A stretch of DNA of 64,000 nt from NCBI GenBank assembly GCA_010909165.1, contig MU008163.1, forward strand, positions 434,001 through 498,000, read 5' to 3'. The position numbers were made by a program, and so were the translations under genes. The stretch comes from Anthoceros angustus. Its lineage: Eukaryota; Streptophyta; Anthocerotopsida; Anthocerotales; Anthocerotaceae. The stretch's first letter is position 1. Each line of letters begins with the position of its first letter. The notes below the pieces were generated by a model. That model did no database searches, had not been told where the DNA came from, and saw nothing but the letters and a program-made list of their open reading frames with translations. This document shows, piece by piece, positions 33,135-45,358 of the stretch.

Positions 33135-34290
33135 ATGGCTTGTGCGGACTCTGCGGAGGAGGAAGGGGAAAGTTTTCGTGGCCCCACGAATTTAAAGGCT
33201 GCGGCCGGTGAACTGGGCGGAAGATGTCTTGCACAAACATATGTGACAGTCACCCTGCCATGGCTGGAGCGTCCCCCGACAAGCTCTGCAACAGCAGCAA
33301 AGTCGAGGGATAGGCGCCCACACTGGACAATAAATGACATGGGGCATATGCGTGTGCAGCCTCATGGCCAGGACACACGCAGGCAGGAGAGACGATTGAC
33401 CTCCGGGAGTCCGGGACCAGCTGGTGGGCAGGAGCCCTCGGATCGGTTAGCGCCTCCTCATCCCGTTCCTCCTCCTGATGACCATGGAACTTCTGACGCT
33501 GATGTCGTAGCTCCCCAAGGCCAGCCACCGAGAGAATTTTTCTGTAATGGTTATACAAAGAAGCAGGGCACATGGCCGTTGGCCTGACAGCGCGGAAGAT
33601 GGAGTTCAATTCCGTTACGGGTACCGTGCTGGAAGAGGTGGAGGAGCTGGTTTCGAACATGGTGGTTGCAACCAGCAGTCCGACATGGATGTGAAGGCCA
33701 GTCATCGGCTTCAGGGCGAAGCTGAGTACTGAGCACGGCGGGCACTGAGGAGACCTCCGGCGATGATGGCAAGTTCAGTGTGACATTGCAGGAGATAGTG
33801 CGGGAAGTGGAGGTTGTCAGAGAGTTGGACATGTTGGATCCGGTGCTTGCAGCTGCTCCATTTTCACATGAGATCGTAGATCCAGGGGCACAACGCTCCG
33901 GGGCTCAGCGCGTTGTGAGGGAGGGGTTGGTGAAGCAGCTCACCTTTCCTTTTCTTGCGAGGTGGCCTTTGATGGCAGCTCTCGAGCCTCATCAGCATCG
34001 TCGTGGGTAGTGGGGGCTAGGGTGGCTACGACGTTCTCATTACGAGAACACTGACATCTCCATTGGATATAGAGTGGAGGAGTACGCCGAGGAGGTGGTG
34101 GCTGAGGCCATCCGAGCTGAAGAATGTATACAGCCAGCCCACTCTGCGTTATGAAACTTGGGCGGGCCCTGGTGTCGTATCAGTCGGCCTTGTTTTGCAT
34201 GTACTTGCGGGCAACATGAGGGATCAGGTGTCCACGGAGGTATTGCTGGGTTTACTCAGTGAACCCCACCTCTTCAGCACCGGAGCTGTC
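33135..34290 (+). pseudogene. Arginine decarboxylase pseudogene, copy 5
   Basis: Plus strand. ATG at 33135 opens MACADSAEEEGESFRG, the only copy where an amino terminus lies behind a splice-acceptor-like site. Then WTINDMGHMRVQPHGQD (33325-33375), FFCNGYTKK (33540-33565), MEFNSVTGTVLEEVEELVS (33600-33660), LQEIVREVEVVRELDMLD (33785-33840), LQLLHFHM in another frame (33848-33872), DISIGY and EEYAEEVVAEA (34050-34110). Between QPHG and CNGYT about 100 residues expected in the family, including the V-K-C-N segment with the PLP lysine, are missing. The copy ends at AGCTGTC (34284-34290), where it joins copy 6 in reverse. Confidence 0.78.
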
Positions 34291-35345
34291 CCTGCTCTTG
34301 CAATTCGAGGATTAGCTGCGAAATCCAACGGTGTAGGTTCCTTCCTCCACCACTTTGGACGACCGCGACAGCGACGAAGCATTGGCACATCTGCGGCTCC
34401 TGTAGAGCTCGTGTTGCTAGCCTGAGCTCCAGCTGCCGTCGCATCCTCGGAGCTGGGCGCCGCAGCTCCTGGATCTTGGCAGGCCTGGCGGACCCCTTGC
34501 GCCTCGGGGGCATTCAGTACGTAGAGCTCTCCACCACCCACTGCAGATGAGATGCCCAGAAGCGCGCCCTCACTTCCCACAAGCTCCACAGCAACCCAGC
34601 TCTAGCTCTGCCGGAGAACAAAAAGAAAAACCCAGCACCTCGGCCCTGCTTACGGCTGCAATCACTTCCTCCAAACCTGCAGGTTGACAGCTCCAGTGTT
34701 GAAGAGATGGGTTCACTTAGTAAACCCAGCAATACCTCTGTGGACACCTGATCCCCTCATGTTGCCCGCAAGTACATGCAACATGTCCAACTCTCTGACA
34801 ACCTCCACTTCCACTATCTCCGGCAATGTCACACTGAACTTGCCATCATCGCCGGAGGTCTCCTCAGTGCCCGCCGTGCTCAGTACTCAGCTTCGCCCTG
34901 AAGCCGATGACTGGCCTTCACATCCATGTCAGGTGCTGGTTGCAACCACCATGTTCGAAACCAGCTCCTCCACCTCTTCCAGCATGGTACCCGTAACGGA
35001 ATTGAACTCCATCTTCCGGGCTGTCAGGCCAACGGCCATGTGCTCTGCTTCTTTGTATAACCATTACAGAAAAATTCTCTCGGTGGCTGGCCTTGGGGAG
35101 CTACGACATCAGCGTCAAGTTCCATGGTCATGAGGAGGAGGAACGGGATGAGGAGGCGCTAACTGATCCGAGGGCTCCTGCCCACCAGCTGGTCCTGACT
35201 CCCGGAGGTCAGTCGTCTCTCCTGCCTGCGTGTGTCCTGGCCATGAGGCTGCACACGCATATGCCCCATGTCATTTATTGTCCAGTGTGGGCGCCTATCC
35301 TCGACTTTTGCTGTTGCAGAGCTTGTCGGGGGACGAACAAATGTC
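34284..35345 (-). pseudogene. Arginine decarboxylase pseudogene, copy 6
   Basis: Minus strand, facing copy 5. It has the AT-hook block (RGRPKWWRKEPTPLDFAANP, 34320-34380) and then MEFNSVTG / EEVEELVSNMVV (34945-35015) and WTINDM (about 35255-35275). It shares with copy 1 the loss of the LQLLHFH-DISIGY segment (joint at about 34780) and of the MACADS amino-terminal segment (joint near 35330), so the two are sister copies. The carboxy-terminal signature DLTCDSDGKV is absent. Confidence 0.75.
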
Positions 35346-36380
35346 AAGCTTGCAAGCAAGCGAATCACAAACCCTGCAGACAACGTTCTTGTTTTCTACT
35401 CAAAGTGATTAAATCAAAACATGAGCAACTGCAGAGCTAGAAGAACGATGCAAACAACGTTCTTGTTTTCTGCTCGACGTGATTAAATCAAAACACGAGC
35501 AACTGCAACCAAGATAACACCCATATTCCAAGTCTGTGAGCTAGAAGGGAATAAACCTACACCTACATATTCTCCGACACCTGTGTGTAAAACTTCTTCA
35601 AGTCCAGAAACTCAACACCAGTCCACTGTTACAAACTACATCCGTGTAGGACACGGGGCTACCTGGCCCTCGGCCTCGAGCCGCCGCAGCAAAGCAATAA
35701 ATAAAGCACGAGTGCAAAAGCAGCCCAAGCGACATGACCGCCGCCGCTGCATCAAATCTGGTAAGGATGCGAGTTCAAGCTTCTGGACGTAAGGCTGCAG
35801 ACAGGCCTACGGGCCTGCGATGGAGGCGCGGACATTGATGCAAGCGGGATTTCAAGCTAACAGCCACAGCAGCCGCCTCAAGCAGGCGGGGACATCCTCG
35901 GCATGCCCAGCAGTGCTGTGCTGGATACAAACCGGTGCCGCTGCGGCAAGTGCTTGCAAGGCTCAGCAGGATCGCTTACAAAACCGACATCCAAGGCAGA
36001 GGAAGACCGAGGAACTACCAGCCAGGTCCACACAGGAACGTTTCTGCACAGCAAGGCAGGCATTGCTTCATGACAGAGCGAGCTCAAGGAGAAGCCGCTT
36101 GCAAGCGAGCGAGATGCACATCAACACAAGGCGGGCCGATCGCTGTGGAAGGAGGCCTATGGAGGATTGATTAGGGAAGGCAGCCGGCTAGGCACGGACA
36201 ATTCTGAACGCGCCGCCAACCGTATTCGGCCTCGGACAGGATATGTACAGTAGTGTCGCGCGGAAGAACTCTCACTTCTGTCTCCTATGGCATACAAGGC
36301 TACAAGTGCTCTCCGCGCAAAAGCAGAAGTAGTGTCCGCGCAAAAGTAAAACAATTTTCCGCCCGCCGGGTGTCGGCCAT
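35346..36380 (-). repeat. ADC-associated leader, copy 6
   Basis: Sister of 4166-5148, including the same lost donor-like segment at the GAGTTCAAGCTTCTGGACGT joint (35769-35788). Carries the duplicated TGATTAAATCAAAACA element (about 35405 and 35480). Confidence 0.6.
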
Positions 36381-36545
36381 TGTTAGAGTATGAAGATATA
36401 CCTTGATATAGATAATATTCTTATATTATTTCAAGGAATATATATATATTACAAAACTATCTATAAATTATTAATTTATATACTATAATATTGAGGTTAT
36501 TCACCTAGCGTTGGCCTTCTATCTAGGGACCATCTACTGCTGTAA
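36381..36545 (+). mobile_element. Partial LTR without the insertion
   Basis: TGTTAGAGTATG start; runs to about 36545 and lacks the 186-bp insertion found at 5168-5367, so it shows the empty site ACCTTGATATAGATAATATT (36401-36420). Confidence 0.65.
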
Positions 36546-37150
36546 TGCATGAAGAGCATAGTTGTCCATGGCCATATTAGGTTACTGGCAGTCTCGATCT
36601 TTGAAGTACTAAGCGAGGTTTGGATAAGCCTCCAAAATAGGCTTATCACTTAAACATATACTTATAAGCCTGTAAAATAAAACTGCGGCTAACTTCGAAG
36701 CCACAAAACAAATAGAAGAACTAGAACTAATAAATCCTAATCCCAATAGCAAAAATCGGTGAGCAAACATTAGCAAAGGAACTAGAGTTTGCACCTAGCG
36801 ATTAAAACCAAACCACCGAGAAGCAAATTGGTTGGAGATCTTTGGTCTCGAGATTGGTGAGGAGGAGGATGGATCATCTTCCTCGTCGTCGAGACATTGG
36901 TTGAACTTGATCTCCATCGATTCACCCGGAGATGGTGAGTCCGGATCACCATCACGGACAATCACCTCATCAATGTGGTAGGGGCGTGGGCGAGTTGCCA
37001 ACTTGCATCTTGATATGTGCATGTTCACCAAATGACGCCCTTTGTCTCTCCCCTATGACTCGCCTTGTCCGGGGCAACCGCACAGCACTCTTCACATGGT
37101 AGCCCCAAGCCTAACACATCTAATGGGCAATGTCAAACAACTCTCACACT
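36546..37150 (-). other. Unassigned stretch with a 78-residue acidic frame
   Basis: Minus frame 37031-36795 contains RPRPYHIDEVIVRDGDPDSP and CLDDEEDDPSSSSP and starts with ATG. The only other copy (about 5750-6000) is frameshifted. It lies 3' of the gypsy RT on the same strand, so it could be a retroelement-derived frame, but no known domain is visible. Confidence 0.35.
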
Positions 37151-37154
37151 ACAA

Positions 37155-38035
37155 TCTTACACAAAATGCCGTCTTGCACTTGTTTGCATCTTCTATGATA
37201 ATTTGATCCCCAAAATGCCGTCTTGCACTTGTTTGCATCTTCTATGATAATTTGATCCACCAAAATGCCGTCTTGCACTTGTTTGCATCTTCTATGATAA
37301 TTTGATCACGCCCCAAAATGCCGTCTTGCACTTGTTTGCATCTTCTATGATAATTTGATTGAATCACGAGCGAAGTCGAGTGTGGTAAAATATTTAACCT
37401 TGACAATGAAGTCGAAAATTTCATTTGGCGTCGGCATCAGTACCTTTCCATCGGTGTCACCTCATTCAAGGGCCGATAGTCCCCACATCCTGTGAACTTT
37501 CCTCACCATTCTCATCCTTCTTTAAAGATACATTTATGGTATGCATGTCACGAGTCCGACTTCACGATCGAAAATTTCATTTGGTCGGCATCAGTACCTT
37601 TCATCGGTGTCACCTCATTCAAGGGCCGATAGTCCCACATCACAGAACTTTCCACTCACCATTCTCATCCTTCTTTAAAAGTCGACGGTAGCTGCATATT
37701 GCGAGTCCGACTTCACATCATCCACATCATGCAATTCCTTATACCGCTTCTCTACCACATCCCACTCAAGAGGACTCAACTGTAGCGTCTTGGAAGATGG
37801 GCTCTGGGTGGTGGTCGCGATCTTGAACTTGAACGGGGCTCTTGCATTCCGGTTGAATGCAAGAGCCCCGGTGATCAGCATTTCCACGATCTTGACTTGA
37901 TCTTCCTCGCTGATCGCGGATATCTTCCATACATGGACAATCTTGGTCACCGTCTTGCTTTTACCTCCATAGCCATCTCGCCCTTTGGGGTGCAAGTTTT
38001 CTTGTCTAGAACTGGTGAATATCCTCATCTATGTC
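37155..38035 (-). pseudogene. Ty3/gypsy RT fragment, copy 2
   Basis: Second copy of 6086-7020. The minus frame 38028-37675 is longer here: KSKTVTKIVHVWKISAISEE, MLITGALAFNRNARAPFKFK and LSPLEWDVVEKRYKELHD, the region just before the RT palm in plant gypsy elements. Downstream KKDENGE and DYRPLN are fragmented, with one block duplicated (37430-37560 and 37570-37680). The same four-unit tandem repeat follows. Confidence 0.8.
37163..37360 (-). repeat. Four-copy tandem repeat within gypsy RT, copy 2
   Basis: Units start AAAATGCCGTCTTGCACTTG at 37163, 37212, 37262 and 37315. Same count as at 6146-6345. Confidence 0.9.
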
Positions 38036-39364
38036 AGCAGTAACCAGCTGCGTTTGCGCCCTTTGCAAAGGGCCAGCTACACTGATCCTATACTCACAAG
38101 CCATCTCATGCAAAACATGTCAAATGCCTGCCCTAACAACTTTTTCTTGTAAGCATCCCTAATTCCCATACTTTGAGTGTCACCTGTGACAAATCCATGG
38201 CAACCTCCACTCACCTTGGGGTTCATACCAAGACCCCAAGAAGAAGAACCCCAAGGTTTCGCAAGGCAGCTTTGATCGTCTGACGGCCATTGTTTCCCTT
38301 ACCCACACTTGTCACTCCTGATTGATGAACATAATTGGGTTCTGCGGATGTATGCACGCAAGGTCAAGGCAAGGTTTGCAACTAAAGCTTCTACCAAAAG
38401 CTCAAATTCCTACAGTATATGCAGGTTATCAGGAAGCTGAAGACGGCTGATTGTTGATCAATCCAACCACTAAACTAAATACGTGGTTGGATTGATCAGC
38501 CAGAGCCTTCCGGCAGTTAACTAGATCTACAGCAAAGCAGACCTGTCCAAGTGAACAGTCCAAGTCTGCAAAGTTCGCTGGCTTCTGCTTGCTAGAATAA
38601 GAGTCTGACCTAGCCAGCTCACATACAATGCGCCGCCTCAAAACTCCCTCCGCACCTCACAATGCTCACCCTTGGGGCGGTGCGAACCGATGTAAAGTGG
38701 AGCATACTTTTCACATCTGTAGAGCCGTATCCGGGTGCTTACATGGTCGTTGCAGAGGTAGGTCGAGGAGCTAAAGTTGAGATCTAGGCCTGTCCAGAGT
38801 GGAGCCCCATACGAACCCCAAGGTTTTCATGAGGCAGCTTTGATAGTTTGAAGTCCATTGTTTCCCTTACCCCACACTTGTCACTCCTGATTGATGAACA
38901 TAATTGGGTGCTGCGGATGTATGCACGCAAGTTCAAGGCAAGGTTTGCAACTAAAGCTTCTACCAAGCAAGCTCAAATTCCTACAGTATATGCAGGTTAT
39001 CAGGAAGCTGAAGACGGCTGATTGCTGATCAATCCAACCACTAGACTAAATACGTGGTTGGATTGATCAGCCAGAGCCTCCGGCAGTTAACTAGATCTAC
39101 AGCAAAGCAGACCCGTCCAAGTGAACAGTCGAAGTCTGCAAAGTTCGCTGGCTTCTGCTTGCTAGAATAAGAGGCCTAGCCAGCTCACATACAATGCGCG
39201 CCGCCTCAAAACTCCTCCGCACCTCACAATGCTCACCCTTGGGGCGGTGCGAACCGATGTAAAAGTGGAGCATACTCCGTTTTCACATCTGTGCGCTGTA
39301 TCCGGGTGCTTACATGGTCGTTGCAGAGGTAGGTTGAGGAGCTAAAGTTGAGATCTAGGCCTGT
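38036..39364. repeat. Family B subtype 2 and family C, two tandem rounds
   Basis: Round one (38280-38810) and round two (38820-39364) each consist of a MYARK-type tail, a hairpin (38455-38498; 39024-39071) and the AGTTAACTAGATCT block with CACCCTTGGGGCGGTGCGAA (38668-38687 and 39235-39254). No intact frame. Confidence 0.55.
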
Positions 39365-41115
39365 CCCCTGTTTCTTTGGGCTTACAAGTCCTTAAATGGT
39401 TTGGGGCGACCACGTCGACGCTTGATATACTTGTTTGGAATTCTTCTGCTCGAGAGCTGCTCTGGCCTCCCTTCAGATCCACCTGCAGCTGTTCTTGCTC
39501 TGCAACTCCAGGATTAGCTGCGGAATCCAACGGTGTAGGTTCCTTCCTCCACCCCTTTGGACCACCACGACGGCGACGAAGCATTGGCACATCTGCGGCT
39601 CCTGTAGAGCTCGTGTTGCTAGCCTGAGCTGCAGCTGCCGTCGCATCCTCAGAGCTGGGCGCCGCAGCTCCTGGATCTTGGCAGGCCTGGCGGACCTCTT
39701 GCGCCTGGGGCATTCAGTACGTAGAGCTCTCCACCACCCACTGCAGATGCAGATGCCCAGAAGCGCGCCCTCACTTCCCACAAGCTCCACAGCAACCCAG
39801 CTCTAGCTCTGGAGAAGAAAAAGAAAAACCCAGCACCTCGGCCCTGCTTACGGCTGCAATCACTTCCTCCAAACCTGCAGGTTGACAGCTCCGGTGCTGA
39901 AGAGGTGGGTTCACTGAGTAAACCCAGCAATACCTCCGTGGACACCTGATCCCCTCATGTTGCCCGCAAGTACATGCAAAACAAGGCCGACTGATACGAC
40001 ACCAGGGCCCGCCCAAGTTTCATAACGCAGAGTGGGCTGGCTGCTGACATTCTTCAGCCTCATGGCCTCAGCCACCACCTCCTCGGCGTACTCCTCCACT
40101 CTATATCCAATGGAGATGTCAGTGTTCTCGTAATGAGAACGTCGTAGCCCACCCTAGCCCCCACTACCCACGACGATGCTGATGAGGCTCATGAGAGCTG
40201 CCATCAAAGGCCACCTCGCAAGAAAAGGAAAGGTGAGCTGCTTCACCATCCCCTCCCTCACAACGCGCTGAGCCCCGGCGTTGTGCCCCTGGATCTACGA
40301 TCTCATGTGAAAATGGAGCAGCTGCAAGCACCGGAATTCAGCATGCCCACAATTTATCCTCACAACCTCCATTTCCGCACAATCTCCGGCATTGTTAGAC
40401 TGAACTTGCCAGCATCCCCGAAGGTCTCCCTTGGTACTCAGATTCGCCCTCAAGCCGATGACTGGGCTGCACAGCCATATATGTCCGACTGCTGGTTGCG
40501 ACCACCATGTCGAATCCAGCTTTTCGGACATGTTCCAACGATGACGGAGTTGAACTGCATCTTCCTGGCTGTCAGGGCACGGTCGATGTACTCTGCGTCT
40601 TTGTAATCATTAGACATAAGAATGGCTAAGGAGCTGGCCTTGTGGAAGTACACCATCACCGTCAGCAGTTCCACAAATACAGCGCTGTGGTTCCAAGAGC
40701 AGTTCCATTCCGTCAGCAGCTCCACACTTAGAGCGTTGAGGTCCCGTCAGCAGTTCCACACTTACGGCGCTGTGATCCTGACAATTACTTACAGCGCTTT
40801 AGTCGAATTTCGCTTACTCCACGATGTGCCTGTGCACAGCTGGATGCACACGCATTTCTTATGTCTTCTGAAGTATGGGGCACTCATCCCTCGACTTTGC
40901 TGCTGTTGCAGAGCTTGTCGGGGACGCTCCAGCCATGGCAGGGTGACTGTCACATATGTTTGTGCAAGACATCTTCCGCCCAGTTCACCGGCTGCAGCCT
41001 TTAAATTCGTGGGGCCACGAAAACTTTCCTTCCTCCTCCTCCGCAGAGTCCGCAAGCCATCGTCTGCACAAACACGCATGGGAACATCTTTAGCTTGAAG
41101 ATTCCCGGACCATGG
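39365..41115 (-). pseudogene. Arginine decarboxylase pseudogene, copy 7
   Basis: Combines the AT-hook block (39400-39710, only the minus-strand hook, no head-to-head partner), ALVSYQSAL-like text (39975-40015), DISIGYRVEEYAEE (40080-40130), LQLLHFHMRS (40295-40325), MPEIV-like text (40380) and DAEYIDRALTARKMQFNSV (40540-40600). From about 40890 it switches to the copy-5/8 type amino terminus (CARHLPPSSPAAAFKFVGPR in the opposite frame at 40962-41022). The DLTCDSDGKV carboxy terminus is missing. Confidence 0.75.
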
Positions 41116-42241
41116 CGAACAAGCTGTCAAGCTTGCAAGCAAGCGAATCACAAACCCTGCAGACAACGTTCTTGTTTTCTACTCAAAGTGATTAAATCAA
41201 AACATGAGCAACTGCAGAGCTAGAAGAACGATGCAAACAACGTTCTTGTTTTCTGCTCGAAGTGATTAAATCAAAACACGAGCAACTGCAACCAAGATAA
41301 CACCCATATTCAAGTCTGTGAGCTAGAAGAAGGGAATAAACCTACACCTACATATTCTCCGACACCTGTGTAAAACTTTCTTCAAGTCCACAAACTCAAC
41401 ACCAGTCCACTGTTACAAACTACATCCGTGTAGGACATGGGGCTACCCGGCCTCGGCCTCGAGCCGCCGCAGCAAAGCAACAAATCAAAGAGTGCAAACA
41501 ACAGCCTAGCAGGCATGAAAACATAACCGCCGCCGGCGAGTATGCGCATTGCAGCACTAGGCTACAAAGGCACAACACATCACTCTCTGGAGCACACAAG
41601 ACGAGAGCAAGGCAGAAACAGGCAGAGCAGAGCATGGAACGGAGCTCACCTCGGAGGAAGGAAGCATCTGGACGTGAAGTCTGCAGACAGGCCTACAAGC
41701 CTGCGGTGGAGGCGCCGTCATGAATATAAGCGGGAACAGCGAGTAGCCGCCGCCTCAAGCAGGCGGGGAGAACCTCCGCATGTCCGTGCTGGATACAAAT
41801 TTACAGAACCGCTGCGGCAAGCGCTTGCAAGGTTCCGGGCGCTCAAGCTCGCTTACAAGTCCAACATCCAAGGCAGACCGAGGAACCAACAGCGAGGTCC
41901 ACAGAGGGAATGTTTCTACGCAGCAAGGCAAGGCATGGCTTCACGACAGAGCGAGCTCAGGAGAAGCCGCTTGCAAGCGAGCAGATTCACATCAACACAA
42001 GGCGGGCCGATGGCTGGCTGGTGGAAGGCGGAATATGGAGGACACTTGGGGGAGCCGCCAGGTAGGGCACGGACGATTTTGAGTCGGACACGTTTCTCAA
42101 CGATATGTACCTAGTCTCGCGCGAAAGAACTCTCACTGTCTCCCCATGGCATACAAGGCTACAAGGTGCTCTCCGCGCAAAAGCAAAAGTAGTGTCCCGC
42201 GCAAAAGTAAAACAATTTTCCGCCCGCAGGGTGTCGGCCAT
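41116..42241 (-). repeat. ADC-associated leader, copy 7
   Basis: Full-length leader with duplicated TGATTAAATCAAAACA element (about 41188 and 41264), donor-like site complement CTCACCTCGG (41646-41655) and CGCGCAAAAG repeats (42173-42208). Abuts the LTR at 42242. Confidence 0.6.
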
Positions 42242-42661
42242 TGTTAGAGTATGAAGATATACCTTGATATAGATAATATTCTTATATTATTGCAAGGACT
42301 ATGTATATTGTAAAGCTATCTATAAATTATTAATTTATATACTATAATATTGAGGTTATTCACCTAGCGTTGGCCTTCTATCTAGGGACCATCCGTCTCC
42401 ACAGTAAGTAATGCTTGTGCTTGAATCTCTAACACCATTCACAAGTTATTGAGCTGAAGCGATTGGAGCGATTAGAATTTGGGACCCACTTGTACGGTGT
42501 ATCTCAATGGCTATGTTAACCACCTTCAGATAACAAAGATTTTTTATTATTTATTAAGAATTCTATTCTATTCTACTAAATATATTATAGGTAAGACCAA
42601 CGAAATCACATTCATTTATCTTAATTCGTATTATTAAAAGAGTATGGATAATAAGGTATCA
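42242..42661 (+). mobile_element. Full-length 420-bp LTR
   Basis: TGTTAGAGTATG...AAGGTATCA. 5' flank is the ADC leader; 3' flank TATATATAGAGT is shared with the other full copies, then diverges. No internal retroelement genes adjoin it here. Confidence 0.75.
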
Positions 42662-44389
42662 TATATATAGAGTAAGTGGGATTAGTTCCCCTCAAAACGG
42701 CCCCAAACCTCAAAGTAATGTTATGTTCCACATTTTGGCGGGTACCGAACATGCCCATATATTCTTCGAGCGAAGTTGCACATTATGCGATAATTAATGA
42801 AAGTAAGTTCATAGGTTTTTCGAAATGGGTGCAATCGTGGCATGAGAGAAGAATTTCAAAATACGCATCCATAAAGAGGATCTTTGGCTGGCGCCCTTCC
42901 ATGCATGCCCTCCCATGGCGCACGGCGCCCTCATGCACGCCCTCACGCCCTCCCCCGCCCTCCCCGGCCCGGCCGGCGCGCCACACGCCATGGCGCCCTC
43001 CCCATGCCATGGGCGCCCTCGCCTCATCACGCCTGGCGCCGGCCACTCACGCCCTCCCCATCGCCCTCACGCCCTCATGGGCTGCCTTTGATAAAATAAA
43101 TAATTAGCGGTTCAATTGATTTGTGGCTTGGGGTGGTTACTCAAGTGGTTGGATAGAAAGTTTAGTAGTAGGTGAGGTCAATTCCTCTACTCCACATGAC
43201 ACCAACTTCCTTGATTTTTAAGGGCATCCTTTAAATTAAAGGATTCTGTCCTTAAGGACGCATTCACGAGTCCTTATTTTGGCCAGCATAGTTAAGAATT
43301 TGTAGTTTTAAACCCAAAATCATAGCAAATATCTTTCAATCGTTGATCGCGAGTTTGAAATTACTCGTAATATTATATTAATGGTCTCAAATTATAAAAG
43401 AATCAAAATGGTGAAGAGCTACGGCTCACTCAAGTTTCTTCCATTTTATGGAGCTCATTGAAGGCGCGACCATTGTATTGCAGAGGTCATAGCTCACAGG
43501 CATGTGCTTGATCCGGACACCATCTTTGCGATCGACCAAGGCTGTACATTGTGATTTGACATGTGAAAGATGTCATATTTTGCTCATTCAATTTGAAACA
43601 TACATTCAAATGGTTGAGGGAATGTGTTACTTGTTTGATAAAGGCAATGATTCAAACCCGTGAAAGCCAAAACCCAGTGACGTGAACGTCTCGTAAACCA
43701 AAAGCGGCATGCTACGACCACGGTACCTGCGCTTACGCAAGTGCTTGATGAGGCGGAGTTGGGAGAACGCAACGCCAAGTCCATGGGCAAGAACAATGGT
43801 TTTGATGACCCAGTGGGCGCATGTGGAACTTAGAAGTGGTCATACATTCGATGTTGGCTCAAGGCGTATGAGTTCTGATTGGTCCCCATGAGGACCATTC
43901 GTAACCGCTTGCATGTGCTTTTAAAGTTTACGTTTTGTCGATCGTTGTGGGCCCGCCATGTCGGCGTTCACACACAACTTCGGTTTTGTTTCTTTCCAAA
44001 GTATAACCATGTTTAGTTTTGATATGAATTTATTGAATGGTGTCCATGAACACATCACGGAGGCGGCGGCGCCCTAGAGGCTCTCTATCATGTCAATGGA
44101 AAGAATGCACTTTCGATTGTGGATGGAATAAAGAGGCTAATGTCATTTTGAAGACCTAGGGTTTAAATCCTCTTTTAAGGATGTCAATTTCACGAAGGGA
44201 TCTTCCATAATTATGGTGTTGGTGGAAGCGAATCGTAATTTAGCAATGGTGTTGGATTCGAGATCCTCGGGCAGGATGAGTCACAACGTAGCCTCGTCAT
44301 ATTCCTCCATTCTAAAGTAGATGACTCAAAACATTGGATTGACGGTGAAAGATCCATTTTTTGTGGTATAGATAGTCACCATAGTTCCC
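42662..44389. other. Unassigned stretch
   Basis: 42676-42890 keeps a frame with KVMLCSTFWRVPNMPIY and SKWVQSWHERRISKYASIKR that I cannot assign. 42890-43085 is a GC-rich low-complexity tract built on GCCCTC. 43125-43200 resembles a decayed tRNA (see findings). 43220-44389 shows no supported gene. Confidence 0.35.
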
Positions 44390-44680
44390 CACAAAATAGT
44401 ACAAGGCTTGAGTGTTGTGATAGACTGTTAGGGCGCCCGGCCGCACGATGGGTCATTAGAGGCAAGCTAAACATTTGATGTGTAAGTGTATGTACCCAGA
44501 ATGGGGTGATGTTTTAACTGACGTAAAAGGCTATTTTTGAATGGGTGTTTGGTCAAGAGGGTCCGACCCCAAAAGAAGAGGGTTTGTATATTCCCCCTTG
44601 CAAAATTATCGTGTTTTGCATTGCTCGAAAATTTACCAACTCACCTACAACGACACACACAATTGCGAGCCATGCCTCTG
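44390..44680. repeat. Repeat Y, second copy
   Basis: Matches 14097-14370, including TGTACCCAGAATGGGGTGAT (44490-44509). Joined at about 44676 to an ADC leader. Confidence 0.6.
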
Positions 44681-45358
44681 GTAAGGATGCGAGTTCAAGC
44701 TGCTGGCTACGCAGGCACACCCCACCTCTTCTGAGCACACGATACAAGAGCAAGGAAGAAACAGGCAGGGCAGAGCATGGAACGGAGCTCACCTCGGAGG
44801 AAGGAAGCATCTGGACGTGAAGGCTGCAGACAGGCCTACGGGCCTGGGATGGAGGCGCGGAAATTGATGCAAGCATTTCAAGCTAACAGCCAGCAGCCGC
44901 CTCAAGCAGGCGGGGACATCCTCGGCATGCCCAGCAGTGCTGTGCTGGATACAAACCGGTGCCGCTGCGGCAAGTGCTTGCAAGGCTCAGCAGGATCGCT
45001 TACAAAACCGACATCCAAGGCAGAGGAAGACCGAGGAACTACCAGCCAGGTCCACACAGGGAACGTTTCTGCACAGCAAGGCAAGGCATGGCTTCACGAC
45101 AGAGCGAGCTCAAGGAGAAGCCGCTTGCAAGCGAGCGAGATTCACATCAACACAAGGCGGGCCGATGGCTGTGGAAGGAGGCATATGGAGGATTGATTAG
45201 GGAAGGCAGCCGGCTGGGGCACGGACAATTCTGAACGCGCCGCCAACAGTATCGGCCTCGGACAGGATTTGTACAAGGGTAGTGTCGCGCGAAAGAACTC
45301 TCACTGTCTCCCCATGGCATACAAGGCTACAAGGTGCTCTCCGCGCAAAAGCAAAAGT
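44681..45358 (-). repeat. ADC-associated leader, partial
   Basis: Runs from the GGTAAGGATGCGAGTTCAAG point (44680-44699) to the first CGCGCAAAAGCAAAAG (about 45340-45356), where it ends without reaching an LTR. No ADC lies on its 3' side. Confidence 0.6.

Noticed and set aside
37163-37360. CRISPR-like array (four near-identical units of about 50 bp)
   Set aside because: Units are contiguous tandem repeats coding for an RT motif; spacers are only a few bases and there is no cas context in this plant DNA.
42884-43107. Frames with HALPRPPRPG-type sequence
   Set aside because: Produced by the GCCCTC-based GC-rich tract on both strands.
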